Source of the DNA: Paenibacillus borealis
GTDB lineage: Bacteria > Bacillota > Bacilli > Paenibacillales > Paenibacillaceae
Assembly (NCBI RefSeq): GCF_000758665.1
Contig: NZ_CP009285.1
Span: 6,572,001 to 6,636,000 of the forward strand
Length of the DNA stretch: 64,000 nucleotides
Reading direction: 5' to 3'
Part shown: in pieces, positions 54,524 through 63,053 of the stretch
How positions within the stretch are numbered: position 1 is the stretch's first letter
How the letters are laid out: every line of letters starts with the position of its first letter
The notes under the pieces: model-generated
What the model saw: the letters and a program-made list of their open reading frames with translations, nothing else
What the model was told of the DNA's origin: nothing
Databases searched by the model: none
Position numbers and translations under genes: made by a program

Positions 54524-56509
54524 ATGTTAATGCTTAGTCAGCTTATCAAGAACAGTCTGGAACAATGTATTTCCAAAGTATCTGAAGGCCTGGGGATTCT
54601 CGGCAGCTCTCCGGTAAACGCGGCTCTGGAGCAGCCGGCCAATGCCGAGCATGGGGACTATTCCAGCAATATTGCTATGCAACTGGCCCGGACCCTGCGC
54701 AAGCCTCCGGCCGTCATCGCGGAACTGATCACCGCCGAGCTCAAAGCGTCGGGTTCCGCAAACGGACTGCTGCAGAGAATCGAGGTTGCGCCGCCGGGGT
54801 TCATTAATATGTATATCGATTGGCAGGTATGGGCGCAGACTGATTTTGCACTCCCGCAGGCTGGAGGTGAGAAGGTTATCGTCGAACACACTAGCGTTAA
54901 TCCGAATAAAAGCATGCACATCGGCCACCTGAGAAACTCCTGTATCGGGGATGCTTTGGCCAGAATTCTGAGAAAAACCGGTCATACTGTCGAGGTGCAC
55001 AACTACGTGGATGATCTCGGCAATCAGCTTGCGGATACCGTTGTTGGCCTGTTGAATGTGCCGCTTGCGGGGAATCATGTCCGTTTCGGGGATTATTGCT
55101 GGGACATCTATGCCGAGATCAACAAAGAGTATGCGCAGCATCCGGAGTCTGTACATAAGCGGACCGAAATTCTTCACGCGCTGGAACAAGGTCACGGCAA
55201 CACCGCCTGGATCGGCAACCTAGTTGCAGGACAGATTGTGAAAGAGCATGTGGAGGAGATGCGGAACTTCGGGATCGGCTACGATCTGCTGGTCTGGGAG
55301 AGCAGCATTCTGAAAGAAGGCTTCTGGGCTTCCGCCTTCGACCTTCTGTCGCAGACAGAGGTGTTCGTTCAGGAGAGTGAGGGTAAGCTGGCAGGCTGCT
55401 GGATTCTGAAGCAATCCGCTGGCGGTGGCGACTCCGCACAGGATACTGAAGAGGAGCATCAGAAGGATAAGGTGCTGGTGCGCTCGAACGGGATTCTGAC
55501 CTATACGGCCAAGGATATCGCTTATCATCTGTGGAAATTCGGCCTCTTGGATAAAGATTTTGCCTACAGTGAGTTTAACAGCGGGCTGTGGACGACTGGG
55601 CTGAGCGGCGAGGTGCTGCCTTTTGGACATGCGGACAAGGTCGTTAACGTCATCGATTACAGACAGGAATATCCGCAGGCGATGGTGAAGCAGGCATTCC
55701 AGGCACTGGGATACCACGAGCAGGCGGAGCGGCTGCATCATGTAAGTTACGGGGTGGTTTCTCTAAGTCCGGCTTCCGCTGCCGGGCTTGGTCTGGATAC
55801 ATCCGCCGGCAAAAGCTCCTATGCCATGTCCGGACGCCAGGGCATCGGAATTAAGGTAACCGAGCTGGTCCGGCTTATGGAGGATTCCATCGATGCTACC
55901 CGTTCGGATAAAAACGGCCTGTCCAGCCGGCTCATCGCCACCGCAGCCATCCGCTACTATCTGCTGCGCTTCAATCTGGGGACAGAGATTGTGTTTGATT
56001 TCAAACAGGCCATGGAGATTTCCGGCAACACTGGCGTCTACCTGATGTATGCCTATGCCCGGGCCAGCCGTGTGCTCAGTAAAGGCGGCGCCTTGGCGGA
56101 GAGTGGTAGCGGGAATAGTGGGAATAGCCGGAATGATAGAGATAGTGCGGATAACTTATATAGCGCAAATAGTATAGATAAGAGTGATAACGTAGACAGC
56201 ATAGATCAAAAAGAGGGAGATCTTCCGCTCTTTCCGCTACAGCTTGAAGCAGCCGAGCTTGCTCTGCTGAGACAGCTCAGCCTCTGGCAGGACACCCTAT
56301 ATACGGCAAGCCGGGAGCTTACGCCAAATACGATCTGTAACTATGCGCACAGTCTGGCCGCACTGTTCAGCAATTTCTACTCCGCCTGCCCGATTCTCAA
56401 AGGAGAAGCTTCCATCGTCGCCTTCCGTCTCTGGCTGACCCGGCGCTTCACCGGTACTTTGGGCGAGGCGCTTGATGTGCTCGGACTGCCCAAGCCGGAA
56501 CGGATGTAA
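54524..56509 (+). CDS. argS: Arginyl-tRNA synthetase with low-complexity inserts
   Basis: This 661-residue class I synthetase has an N-terminal ArgRS domain, the HIGH motif as HIGHL within VNPNKSMHIGHLRNS near residue 128, and MSGRQG in place of a canonical KMSKS loop. A helical anticodon-binding domain lies at the C-terminus. AGGAGGT precedes the ATG. Two insertions stand out: an acidic one near residues 300-315 (GGGDSAQDTEEEHQKDK) and a Ser/Asn/Asp-rich one near residues 523-565 between catalytic and anticodon domains. It is T-box controlled, probably a second inducible ArgRS. Confidence 0.94.
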   Translation: MLMLSQLIKNSLEQCISKVSEGLGILGSSPVNAALEQPANAEHGDYSSNIAMQLARTLRKPPAVIAELITAELKASGSANGLLQRIEVAPPGFINMYIDWQVWAQTDFALPQAGGEKVIVEHTSVNPNKSMHIGHLRNSCIGDALARILRKTGHTVEVHNYVDDLGNQLADTVVGLLNVPLAGNHVRFGDYCWDIYAEINKEYAQHPESVHKRTEILHALEQGHGNTAWIGNLVAGQIVKEHVEEMRNFGIGYDLLVWESSILKEGFWASAFDLLSQTEVFVQESEGKLAGCWILKQSAGGGDSAQDTEEEHQKDKVLVRSNGILTYTAKDIAYHLWKFGLLDKDFAYSEFNSGLWTTGLSGEVLPFGHADKVVNVIDYRQEYPQAMVKQAFQALGYHEQAERLHHVSYGVVSLSPASAAGLGLDTSAGKSSYAMSGRQGIGIKVTELVRLMEDSIDATRSDKNGLSSRLIATAAIRYYLLRFNLGTEIVFDFKQAMEISGNTGVYLMYAYARASRVLSKGGALAESGSGNSGNSRNDRDSADNLYSANSIDKSDNVDSIDQKEGDLPLFPLQLEAAELALLRQLSLWQDTLYTASRELTPNTICNYAHSLAALFSNFYSACPILKGEASIVAFRLWLTRRFTGTLGEALDVLGLPKPERM

Positions 56510-56650
56510 GCCGGGAGCGTAGCTGCTGTACCGGTTCCCGAATGTGAATGTGTATAAGCGGGGCAATAAAGTAAATAGCGGTACTCATGGTGTGAATGAT
56601 GCTGGTTACTTTGAAGATCGCTGTAGGCGAGTGGGGGTTTGAGTAACAAT

Positions 56651-57306
56651 GCGTATGCTCCAACGTCCCCGGCTGGCGCCTAGGGTTCTCATCCTCCGGA
56701 CGACAAAACAGCCTTCCCGAAGGAAGGCTGTTACTTGACGTCCCGGAAGGGATACAGCCCATTCGGGCTGATTGCGATGTATTCCTATCGAAGCCTATGC
56801 TCCAACGTCCCCGGCTGGCGCCTAGGGTTCTCCTCCTCCGGACGACAAAACAGCCTTCCCGAAGGAAGGCTGTTACTTGACGTCCCGGAAGGGATACAGC
56901 CCATTCGGGCTGATTGCGATGTATTCCTATCGAAGCGTATGCTCCAACGTCCCCGGCTGGCGCCTAGGGTTCTCCTCCCCCGGACGACAAAACAGCCTTC
57001 CCGAAGGAAGGCTGTTACTTGACGTCCCGGAAGGGATACAGCCCATTCGGGCTGATTGCGATGTATTCCTATCGAAGCGTATGCTCCAACGTCCCCGGCT
57101 GGCGCCTAGGGTTCTCATCCTCCGGACGACAAAACAGCCTTCCCGAAGGAAGGCTGTTACTTGACGTCCCGGAAGGGATACAGCCCATTCGGGCTGATTG
57201 CGATGTATTCCTATCGAAGCGTATGCTCCAACGTCCCCCGCTGGCGCCTAGGGTTCTCCTCCTCCGGACGACAAAACAGCCTTCCCGAAGGAAGGCTGTT
57301 ACTTGA
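56651..57306 (-). repeat. tRNA-tail tandem repeat, four and a half 142-bp units (rtT-like)
   Basis: Reading from the tRNA on the minus strand, units are 57306-57165, 57164-57023, 57022-56881 and 56880-56739, then a partial one to 56651. Each has a terminator hairpin (AACAGCCTTCC/GGAAGGCTGTT around TTCG) and GTCCGGAGGAGGAGAACCC or a close variant. A stem-loop AGCCC/GGGCT and a copy of the tRNA 3' end (ATCCCTTCCGGGACG) complete the unit. Units are nearly identical, with single-base differences. The design matches the array at 35005-35293. Confidence 0.92.
57272..57300 (-). terminator. Terminator of the second tRNA-Arg, repeated in each unit
   Basis: AACAGCCTTCC/GGAAGGCTGTT with a TTCG loop, followed on the minus strand by TTTTGT. 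The corresponding pair in the first array is C-G where this one is T-A, a compensatory change. Confidence 0.8.
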
Positions 57307-57380
57307 CGTCCCGGAAGGGATTCGAACCCCCGACCGTGCGCTTAGAAGGCGCATGCTCTATCCAACTGAGCTACCGGGAC
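57307..57380 (-). tRNA. tRNA-Arg, anticodon UCU (second copy)
   Basis: This is identical over all 74 bases to the copy at 34931-35004 but on the opposite strand. It has anticodon TCT in loop CTTCTAA, no encoded CCA, and a strong promoter about 60 bases upstream. Confidence 0.97.
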
Positions 57381-57440
57381 AAATGAATAATCATAAAACC
57401 TAAAGCTGTAAAAACCATATGTATTAATGCAACGTTATTT

Positions 57441-57468
57441 ATTATACCTGATTCACAGAATTTATCAA
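57441..57468 (-). promoter_or_regulatory. Promoter of the second tRNA-Arg
   Basis: On the minus strand TTGATA and a perfect TATAAT are separated by 16 bases. This is stronger than the promoter of the first copy. Confidence 0.8.
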
Positions 57469-57630
57469 GGCTAAACTCTCCCAGCCGAACAAAAACGTTG
57501 CTGCTGAAGCCTCCACCGTGCAGGCGACTTCGGAGAGATTCAGCGGGATTCCTGATACAAGAACACATTCGTCCTTCAGACGGATCTGCTCCGAAATCCA
57601 GACGAAGATCATAATTTCCTGAATAAGATC

Positions 57631-57669
57631 AAAAAAGAAGCCTCCCGCATCTGCAAAGCGGCAGGCTTC
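57631..57669 (-). terminator. Terminator after the 118-residue protein gene
   Basis: GAAGCCT-CCGC pairs with GCGG-AGGCTTC and is followed by six T residues on the minus strand. Confidence 0.88.
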
Positions 57670-57715
57670 CTGCTCTATGGTCCATCTTATAGGTTATCGG
57701 TTGTTGATTCCGGAA

Positions 57716-58072
57716 TTAGGAGTACTGCCGGAAATGCTCGCCCAGCTGTTTTTTCAAGTCGCCGAAGATCAGCAGTTCACGCTGGAACTTGGACCGCTCA
57801 TCCTCTGGGCTCATTACAGTGCTGCCGGTGAACCCGCTGACCGTCACATCCTTGAAAGCATCATGCAGATTGTTATCAAACCAATCGGTGGCGGTGTCCG
57901 CATCATTCGTCAGAATGCGAACAATTTCGTAACCCTCCTCACGCCGGTCCTCAACAATGTACACCAAAAGTGCGGAATCGCCCACAGCTCCAGGCAATAC
58001 GCCAACCTCTGCGCAAGGTGCTCCGTCATACTCGGTCATTCTGCGGATTTTGGCGTCTTTAATGTAATACAC
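57716..58072 (-). CDS. Small conserved hypothetical protein
   Basis: This 118-residue soluble protein has a beta-rich first half (MYYIKDAKIRRMTEYDGAP, ALLVYIVEDRREEGYEIVRIL) and a helical, charged C-terminus (SPEDERSKFQRELLIFGDLKKQLGEHF). No signal peptide, membrane helix or catalytic motif is visible. It has its own terminator and lies divergent from asnB. I do not recognise the family. Confidence 0.65.
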   Translation of the reverse strand: MYYIKDAKIRRMTEYDGAPCAEVGVLPGAVGDSALLVYIVEDRREEGYEIVRILTNDADTATDWFDNNLHDAFKDVTVSGFTGSTVMSPEDERSKFQRELLIFGDLKKQLGEHFRQYS

Positions 58073-58220
58073 TTGTCATCCATCCCTCCTGGCAAATTTC
58101 CCTCTCCCCTAGTGTTCGGATAAGGACATACATTTTATCCCTTCAATCGGCATATATCTGTATTACTTGGCAAAAAAGAAAGGACAGACAACAATCGCAC
58201 AAAAGAGAGGATGAACCAAC

Positions 58221-60065
58221 ATGTGCGGAATAACCGGATTTGTCCAGTGGCGCGGTGATCTTACAGGGCACTCGCAACTGCTTGTCAGAATGACTGAAAC
58301 TTTAGCGAACCGCGGACCGGATGCAGCCGGAACCTGGATTTCAGGACCCATTGCCTTCGGACACCGCAGACTCAGCGTCATCGATCCTGAGAACGGCGCA
58401 CAGCCGATGATTGCCCGCCATGACGATAAAGTATATGCAATTGTGTACAATGGCGAACTATATAATGCCCCTGAGCTCAAAAAAGAGCTGAAGCAGCGCG
58501 GGCATCATTTTCTCACAGAATGCGATACTGAGGTTCTGCTGCATGCCTATATCGAATGGGGGCCGGACTGCACGGAGAAGCTGAATGGCATCTTCGCTTT
58601 TGCCGTCTGGGACAGCTTGCGCGATCAGGTTTTCCTGGCCCGTGACCGCCTGGGCGTCAAGCCTTTGTTCTACAGCCAAGTGGACGATGTCTTCGTATTC
58701 GGGTCCGAGCCCAAGGCGCTGCTGCAGCATCCCAAAATCCAGCCGAAGGTTGGACCGGAAGGCCTTGCCGAAATCTTCATTATCGGTCCGGCCCGGACAC
58801 CGGGACATGGTGTATACAAAGATATATTCGAGCTTCGTCCAGGTCATGCCATGATTTACAGCCGCAGCGGTATCCGCACCTATGCTTATTGGAAGCTGGA
58901 GAGTGAACAGCACACGGATAACGTGGATGAAACTGCAGCCCGGGTGCGGGAATTGCTCCAGGATACGCTTGAGCGCCAGCTTGTATCCGATGTTCCGGTC
59001 TGCTCTCTGCTCTCCGGCGGACTGGACTCCAGCGCCTTAACTGCGCTTGCCGTAGATTATTACAACCGGACCGGCCAGGGCCGGGTAGATACCTTCTCTG
59101 TGGATTATGTAGACAACGACAAGCATTTCAAAAGCCATTCCTTCCAGCCCGGAGCAGACGGTCCATGGATTCAGCGGATGATCGATGAACTGAATACGAA
59201 CCATCATTTTATTGCTTTTGACACCCCTGAACTGGTAACGGCGCTCGACAATGCCCTCTACTCCCGCGATCTGCCGGGGATGACGGATGTGGATTCATCC
59301 CTTTATTTATTCTGCCAGGAGATCAAAAAGAAGGCGACGGTTGCGATTTCAGGCGAAGCAGCAGATGAAATCTTCGGCGGCTATCCCTGGTTCCACCGTG
59401 AGGAGATGCTGTCTTCCGGCACCTTCCCCTGGTCGGTAGCTCCCAAAATGCGTGCGGGTCTATTATCGCCGGAAATCAATGAGTGGATACGTCCGCTGGA
59501 ATATTTGGGTGACCGGTACAGCGATGCTGTGGCCGAGGTGCCTAAGCTTGACGGCGAGACCGGCAAACAGGCGCAGATGCGCGTGATGTCCTACCTCAAC
59601 ATTACCCGCTTCATGCCTACGCTGCTGGACCGCAAGGACCGGATGAGTATGGGGGTGGGCCTGGAGGTCCGTGTTCCTTATTGTGATCACCGCCTGGTGC
59701 AGTATGTATTCAACATTCCCTGGGAGATCAAGACCGTAGGCAACCGTGAAAAAGGCATTCTGCGCAAAGCACTCGAAGGTGTACTGCCCGACGATGTGCT
59801 CTACCGCAAAAAAAGCCCGTACCCTAAAACGCATAACCCTGCCTATCTCAACAAGGTGCGCTCACAGGTACTGAGCATTCTGGATGATCCTTCTTCGCCT
59901 ATCCTTCCGCTGATTGATCCGGCCAAAATCCGGGAAATCGCCGCTTCAAAGGAATCCTCCAGCAATCTGCCGTGGTTCGGCCAGCTGATGTCCGGCCCGC
60001 AATTATTCGCTTATCTGGCCCAGGTAGATCTGTGGCTGCGGAAATACAATGTCTCCATCGGATGA
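58221..60065 (+). CDS. asnB: Asparagine synthase (glutamine-hydrolysing)
   Basis: This 614-residue protein has an N-terminal Ntn glutaminase domain with catalytic Cys2 (MCGITGFV), RGPDAAG, RLSVID and NGELYN. A synthetase domain follows with the PP-loop SGGLDSSAL near residue 270, and SGEAADEIFGGYPWF. It makes asparagine from aspartate, ATP and glutamine. Length fits the larger Bacillus AsnB/AsnO type, of which some act in sporulation or cell-wall amidation. AGAGGATG lies before the ATG. It is a single-gene unit with a strong terminator. Confidence 0.95.
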   Translation: MCGITGFVQWRGDLTGHSQLLVRMTETLANRGPDAAGTWISGPIAFGHRRLSVIDPENGAQPMIARHDDKVYAIVYNGELYNAPELKKELKQRGHHFLTECDTEVLLHAYIEWGPDCTEKLNGIFAFAVWDSLRDQVFLARDRLGVKPLFYSQVDDVFVFGSEPKALLQHPKIQPKVGPEGLAEIFIIGPARTPGHGVYKDIFELRPGHAMIYSRSGIRTYAYWKLESEQHTDNVDETAARVRELLQDTLERQLVSDVPVCSLLSGGLDSSALTALAVDYYNRTGQGRVDTFSVDYVDNDKHFKSHSFQPGADGPWIQRMIDELNTNHHFIAFDTPELVTALDNALYSRDLPGMTDVDSSLYLFCQEIKKKATVAISGEAADEIFGGYPWFHREEMLSSGTFPWSVAPKMRAGLLSPEINEWIRPLEYLGDRYSDAVAEVPKLDGETGKQAQMRVMSYLNITRFMPTLLDRKDRMSMGVGLEVRVPYCDHRLVQYVFNIPWEIKTVGNREKGILRKALEGVLPDDVLYRKKSPYPKTHNPAYLNKVRSQVLSILDDPSSPILPLIDPAKIREIAASKESSSNLPWFGQLMSGPQLFAYLAQVDLWLRKYNVSIG

Positions 60066-60083
60066 TCTTAACTAGATGCAAAA

Positions 60084-60128
60084 GCCCGCCAAGACCGTAT
60101 AGCATACGTTCAGGCGGGCATTTTTTTT
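60084..60128. terminator. Terminator between asnB and the serine hydrolase gene
   Basis: GCCCGCC pairs with GGCGGGC around an inner ACCGTAT...ATACGTT stem, followed on the plus strand by eight or more T residues and on the minus strand by TTTGCATC. It may act in both directions. Confidence 0.88.
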
Positions 60129-60142
60129 CAAATTAATAAGAA

Positions 60143-61594
60143 CTAAGCCTGTACAAGCCCGCCTACAGCCGCATACTCCGGGATATTAAGCGAAACGTTA
60201 ATGTTGAAACGGAATTCCAGCTTGTTGTCCTCAACAATAACCGTGTACGTGACCACATAAGGAGTCTCAATGTAGTACAGCGTAAGCTTCAGTGTGTCCT
60301 CCGCCAGCCAGTTAGCGTAAGTAATTACCTGTTGGCGGTGCAGCGCGAGGTCTTTATTAAACACATCCTCAGTCCATACCGCTTTGCTGAAATCAAACAG
60401 CAGCACATTGTCCCGCTTATCGCCATACACCATTTGCAGCTCCAGCCGCTTGTTATTCCTGGTAAAAGCAATCCTCTGCAGCCCATGGGGGTTGCCGCTG
60501 ATCTGGTATGTTCCGTTCAAACCATTCGTCAGCCATTTCTCCGGAAAAGACTGCTGCACCACAGGTAATGCAGAAGTGCTCCAATCGGACAATAACTCCT
60601 GCAGACTGGCGTCCTCCCCTGGATCGGGCGATAATTCCTCTCCCAGCGCATCAAAAATATACTTAAAAATAAGATCCAGCAATACCTGCAGCCGGCTCAT
60701 GCTCACGAAGCTTGCAGTTGCTGCAACGACGATATTCTGCTGCGGGGCCACCAGACACAGCTGTCCAAAAGATCCGTCTCCCCGGTAACAGCCCCGCCGG
60801 CACAGATGGAATTGGTAACCGTACCCTTGTGCTGAGTCGATGCGCTCCACCCCGGCCCGGTTGTCGCTCTGCTCACTTACAGCCCGCTGTATGTACTGCT
60901 CCGATACAATCCTCCGCCCGTTATACTCCCCATTATTCAGCAGCATCTGGCCGAACTTGGCTACACTTTCTGTAGACAGGCTGAGTCCCATCCCGCCAGC
61001 CGTAATTCCCAGAGGACAAGTCTCCCACGACGGCCGGGGAATGCCCAGGGGTTCAAACAAACGGGGCAGCAGGTAATCGACCATATTCTGCCCGGTCACC
61101 CGATCCAGAATGGCAGCCAGCATATAAGTGGAGGGGGTGCTGTAGCGGTAATAACTCCCGGGCTCATGCTCTACCTGCTGGGCGAGGAAGGCGGTGATCC
61201 AATCCTGTTCCTTGACCACAGCGGGGTAAATATCATCATGATGGCCCGCATTCATCGATAGCAGGTGATGCACTGTCATTTGCGCCAGATGTGGCGGCAC
61301 TACCTCAGGCTGCTTGTCCGGGAAAAAGGAGATCACCTCCTCCTCCAGCTGCAGCAATCCCTCATCCCAGGCAATGCCTATGGCTATAGAGGTAAAGCTT
61401 TTGCTAAGTGAGTAAAGCAGCTGCGGGGTATCCGGACGGTAAGGCATCCGGGTAAACTCTGCCGTAACCTTGCCGTCCTGCAGCAGCATGAAGCTGTTAA
61501 CCTCAAGCCCCCGCTCCCTGACCTCCATGAAAAAACGGCATAGAGCCTGCGAAGACAATCCATGCTTCTCCGGAAGATCTCTTATCAATTCCAA
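60143..61594 (-). CDS. Class C beta-lactamase-like serine hydrolase
   Basis: A TTG at 61594 with GGGAGGG 7 bases upstream is preferred; the frame stays open to 61705 but without a ribosome site. The 483-residue product has no signal peptide. Active-site motifs are S-x-x-K in LYSLSKSF, a Tyr-x-Ser in YRYSTPSTYM, and a GDGSFGQLC segment at the H/K-x-G position. The last 130 residues form a beta-rich domain of a type found in related hydrolases. This serine-reactive family includes esterases and D-aminopeptidases; the substrate is unknown. Confidence 0.85.
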   Translation of the reverse strand: MELIRDLPEKHGLSSQALCRFFMEVRERGLEVNSFMLLQDGKVTAEFTRMPYRPDTPQLLYSLSKSFTSIAIGIAWDEGLLQLEEEVISFFPDKQPEVVPPHLAQMTVHHLLSMNAGHHDDIYPAVVKEQDWITAFLAQQVEHEPGSYYRYSTPSTYMLAAILDRVTGQNMVDYLLPRLFEPLGIPRPSWETCPLGITAGGMGLSLSTESVAKFGQMLLNNGEYNGRRIVSEQYIQRAVSEQSDNRAGVERIDSAQGYGYQFHLCRRGCYRGDGSFGQLCLVAPQQNIVVAATASFVSMSRLQVLLDLIFKYIFDALGEELSPDPGEDASLQELLSDWSTSALPVVQQSFPEKWLTNGLNGTYQISGNPHGLQRIAFTRNNKRLELQMVYGDKRDNVLLFDFSKAVWTEDVFNKDLALHRQQVITYANWLAEDTLKLTLYYIETPYVVTYTVIVEDNKLEFRFNINVSLNIPEYAAVGGLVQA

Positions 61595-61698
61595 CGTTGC
61601 GCCCTCCCATTGGTTCCTTCTTTTCTCATCATAAAAGTCGGGGCAGCAGATGTCGATGAGCTTTGATGTCTTACCATTGGATTGTTGTTCTGCTTTTA

Positions 61699-61731
61699 AA
61701 AGCAAAGAGCAGGCCCCATTAGAGCCTGCTC
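61699..61731 (-). terminator. Hairpin, probable terminator
   Basis: GAGCAGGC and GCCTGCTC form an 8-bp stem. On the minus strand it is followed by TTTGCTTTT, suiting termination of transcripts from the aldo/keto reductase gene and the repeat element. The other side is also T-rich. Confidence 0.6.
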
Positions 61732-61753
61732 CTTTCTTTATACGCCTCCACCC

Positions 61754-61961
61754 ATAGATTGAACTAAGAGAAAACCAATAAAAGATGATCGTACGGAGGG
61801 GGATTTTGGAACTGTAGGAGCGTCAGCGACCGCCTGAAAGCTTTCCGGAGGAAAGCTCGCAACGGAAGCATAAGCAGTCCCCGGATTTCTACCGCCAATA
61901 GCGGCATGAATCAAGAAATCTGGGGACAACAGCGGCCGGAAGTCCAAATATTCACCGCAGT
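61754..61961 (-). repeat. Dispersed repeat element, copy B
   Basis: Read on the minus strand it matches copy A (42381-42548) from ACTGCGGTGAATATTTGGAC to CAATCTAT. It differs by scattered substitutions and carries an extra segment of about 40 bases (with GCTTTCCTCCGGAAAGC, itself palindromic) in the middle. It fills the gap between an aldo/keto reductase and a serine hydrolase gene. Confidence 0.85.
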
Positions 61962-62009
61962 TACGACCAACATCTATTGCTAAATACTTCAGTTCAATCT
62001 ACCTCATCC

Positions 62010-62846
62010 TCAGAAATTGAAATTATCCGGGTCCGGGCCGAAACGGTGATTCTGATTCAGGTCCTCAATGGCCTTAACATCGTCATCGCTAAGGGTAAAG
62101 TCGAAGAAGCCGGCATTCTCAATGATACGCTCCGCATGTACGGATTTCGGAATCGTGATGACACCCTGCTGCAGATCCCAGCGCAGGACAATCTGGGCTA
62201 CGGTCTTGCCGTACCGCTCCGCCAGCTCCTTAAGCAGCGGCAAGTCGAGATTGCCTTGCATCAGCGGGCTCCACGCTTCCAGCTGAATGTCATGCTCCCG
62301 TGTATATTTCAGAAGTTCGCGCTGGGTTAGCAGCGGATGGAATTCGACCTGGTCAACCACAGGTACAACACCGCTGTCATCGATGATATCCTGCAGGTGA
62401 TGGGTCTGGAAGTTACTGACGCCGATCGATTTGACCAGGCCTTCCTTTTGCAGATGAATCAGCGCTTTCCAGGTGTCTTTATATTTGCCGGCAACCGGCC
62501 AGTGAATAAGGTACAGATCAATCTGCTCCAGACCCAGCTTCTTCCGGCTGACTTCAAAAGCCTTCAGCGTGGATTCATAGCCTTGATCAGGATTGCGCAC
62601 TTTAGTGGTAATAAACAGCTCTTCACGGGGTACCCCGCATTCACGGATGGCTTGTCCGACGCCTTCTTCATTGTTGTATCCGGCTGCCGTATCAATGCTG
62701 CGGTATCCGGTCTCCACGGCAGCCTTCACTGCCCGGATAACTTCATCGCCATCCTTCGTCTGCCATACGCCAAGACCGAGCCAGGGCATGGTCACCCCGT
62801 CGTTCAAGGTAGGCCCGCCTGTAAATGGTGCGTTTAATTGACTCAT
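62010..62846 (-). CDS. Aldo/keto reductase
   Basis: The ATG at 62846 has GGAGGG 7 bases upstream. The 278-residue TIM-barrel oxidoreductase has the catalytic set Asp-Tyr-Lys-His: DTAAGYNNEEGVG, TTKVRNPDQGY and LIHWPVAGKYKDTW. The NADPH-binding C-terminal block is IPKSVHAERIIENAGFFDF. It belongs to the YvgN/YtbE-like group that reduces aldehydes and dicarbonyls such as methylglyoxal. It is an isolated gene. Confidence 0.95.
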   Translation of the reverse strand: MSQLNAPFTGGPTLNDGVTMPWLGLGVWQTKDGDEVIRAVKAAVETGYRSIDTAAGYNNEEGVGQAIRECGVPREELFITTKVRNPDQGYESTLKAFEVSRKKLGLEQIDLYLIHWPVAGKYKDTWKALIHLQKEGLVKSIGVSNFQTHHLQDIIDDSGVVPVVDQVEFHPLLTQRELLKYTREHDIQLEAWSPLMQGNLDLPLLKELAERYGKTVAQIVLRWDLQQGVITIPKSVHAERIIENAGFFDFTLSDDDVKAIEDLNQNHRFGPDPDNFNF

Positions 62847-62994
62847 ATGTTTACCCTCCAAGCCTATTTTGAGTTCATCAAGCATCCTTAACCTTAAAAG
62901 CGGATTCATAATCATCCGAAATCAGAATCAGTATACCAGATAGGGGCACAGCCGCCAAAAAGTGACAAAAGCATGTCCGGTTATCATATGCTGA

Positions 62995-63039
62995 TTCAAA
63001 AAAATAAATGGAGTACAGCCTATCCTCCGGCTGCACTCC
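62995..63039 (-). terminator. Terminator after the DUF985 gene
   Basis: GGAGT-CAGCC pairs with GGCTG-ACTCC and is followed by ATTTATTTTTTT on the minus strand. Confidence 0.88.
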
Positions 63040-63053
63040 ATCTTATTCCTGAC

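Noticed and set aside
56651..57306. CRISPR array
   Set aside because: The 142-bp period, near-identical units without unique spacers, and the tRNA tails exclude CRISPR; no cas gene is present.
34931..57380. Integrated mobile element using tRNA-Arg as attachment site
   Set aside because: Repeated tRNA 3' ends can mark attachment sites, but no integrase, phage or conjugation gene lies between the two tRNAs, and the content is ordinary chromosomal. Both tRNAs are complete and inverted, not the direct repeats expected of attL and attR.
56735..57403. Overlapping 80-95 residue frames repeated across the second tRNA array (and similar ones in the first)
   Set aside because: They are antisense to the tRNA, start at codons without ribosome sites, and shift frame between units because 142 and 143 are not multiples of three. 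They are a by-product of the repeat.
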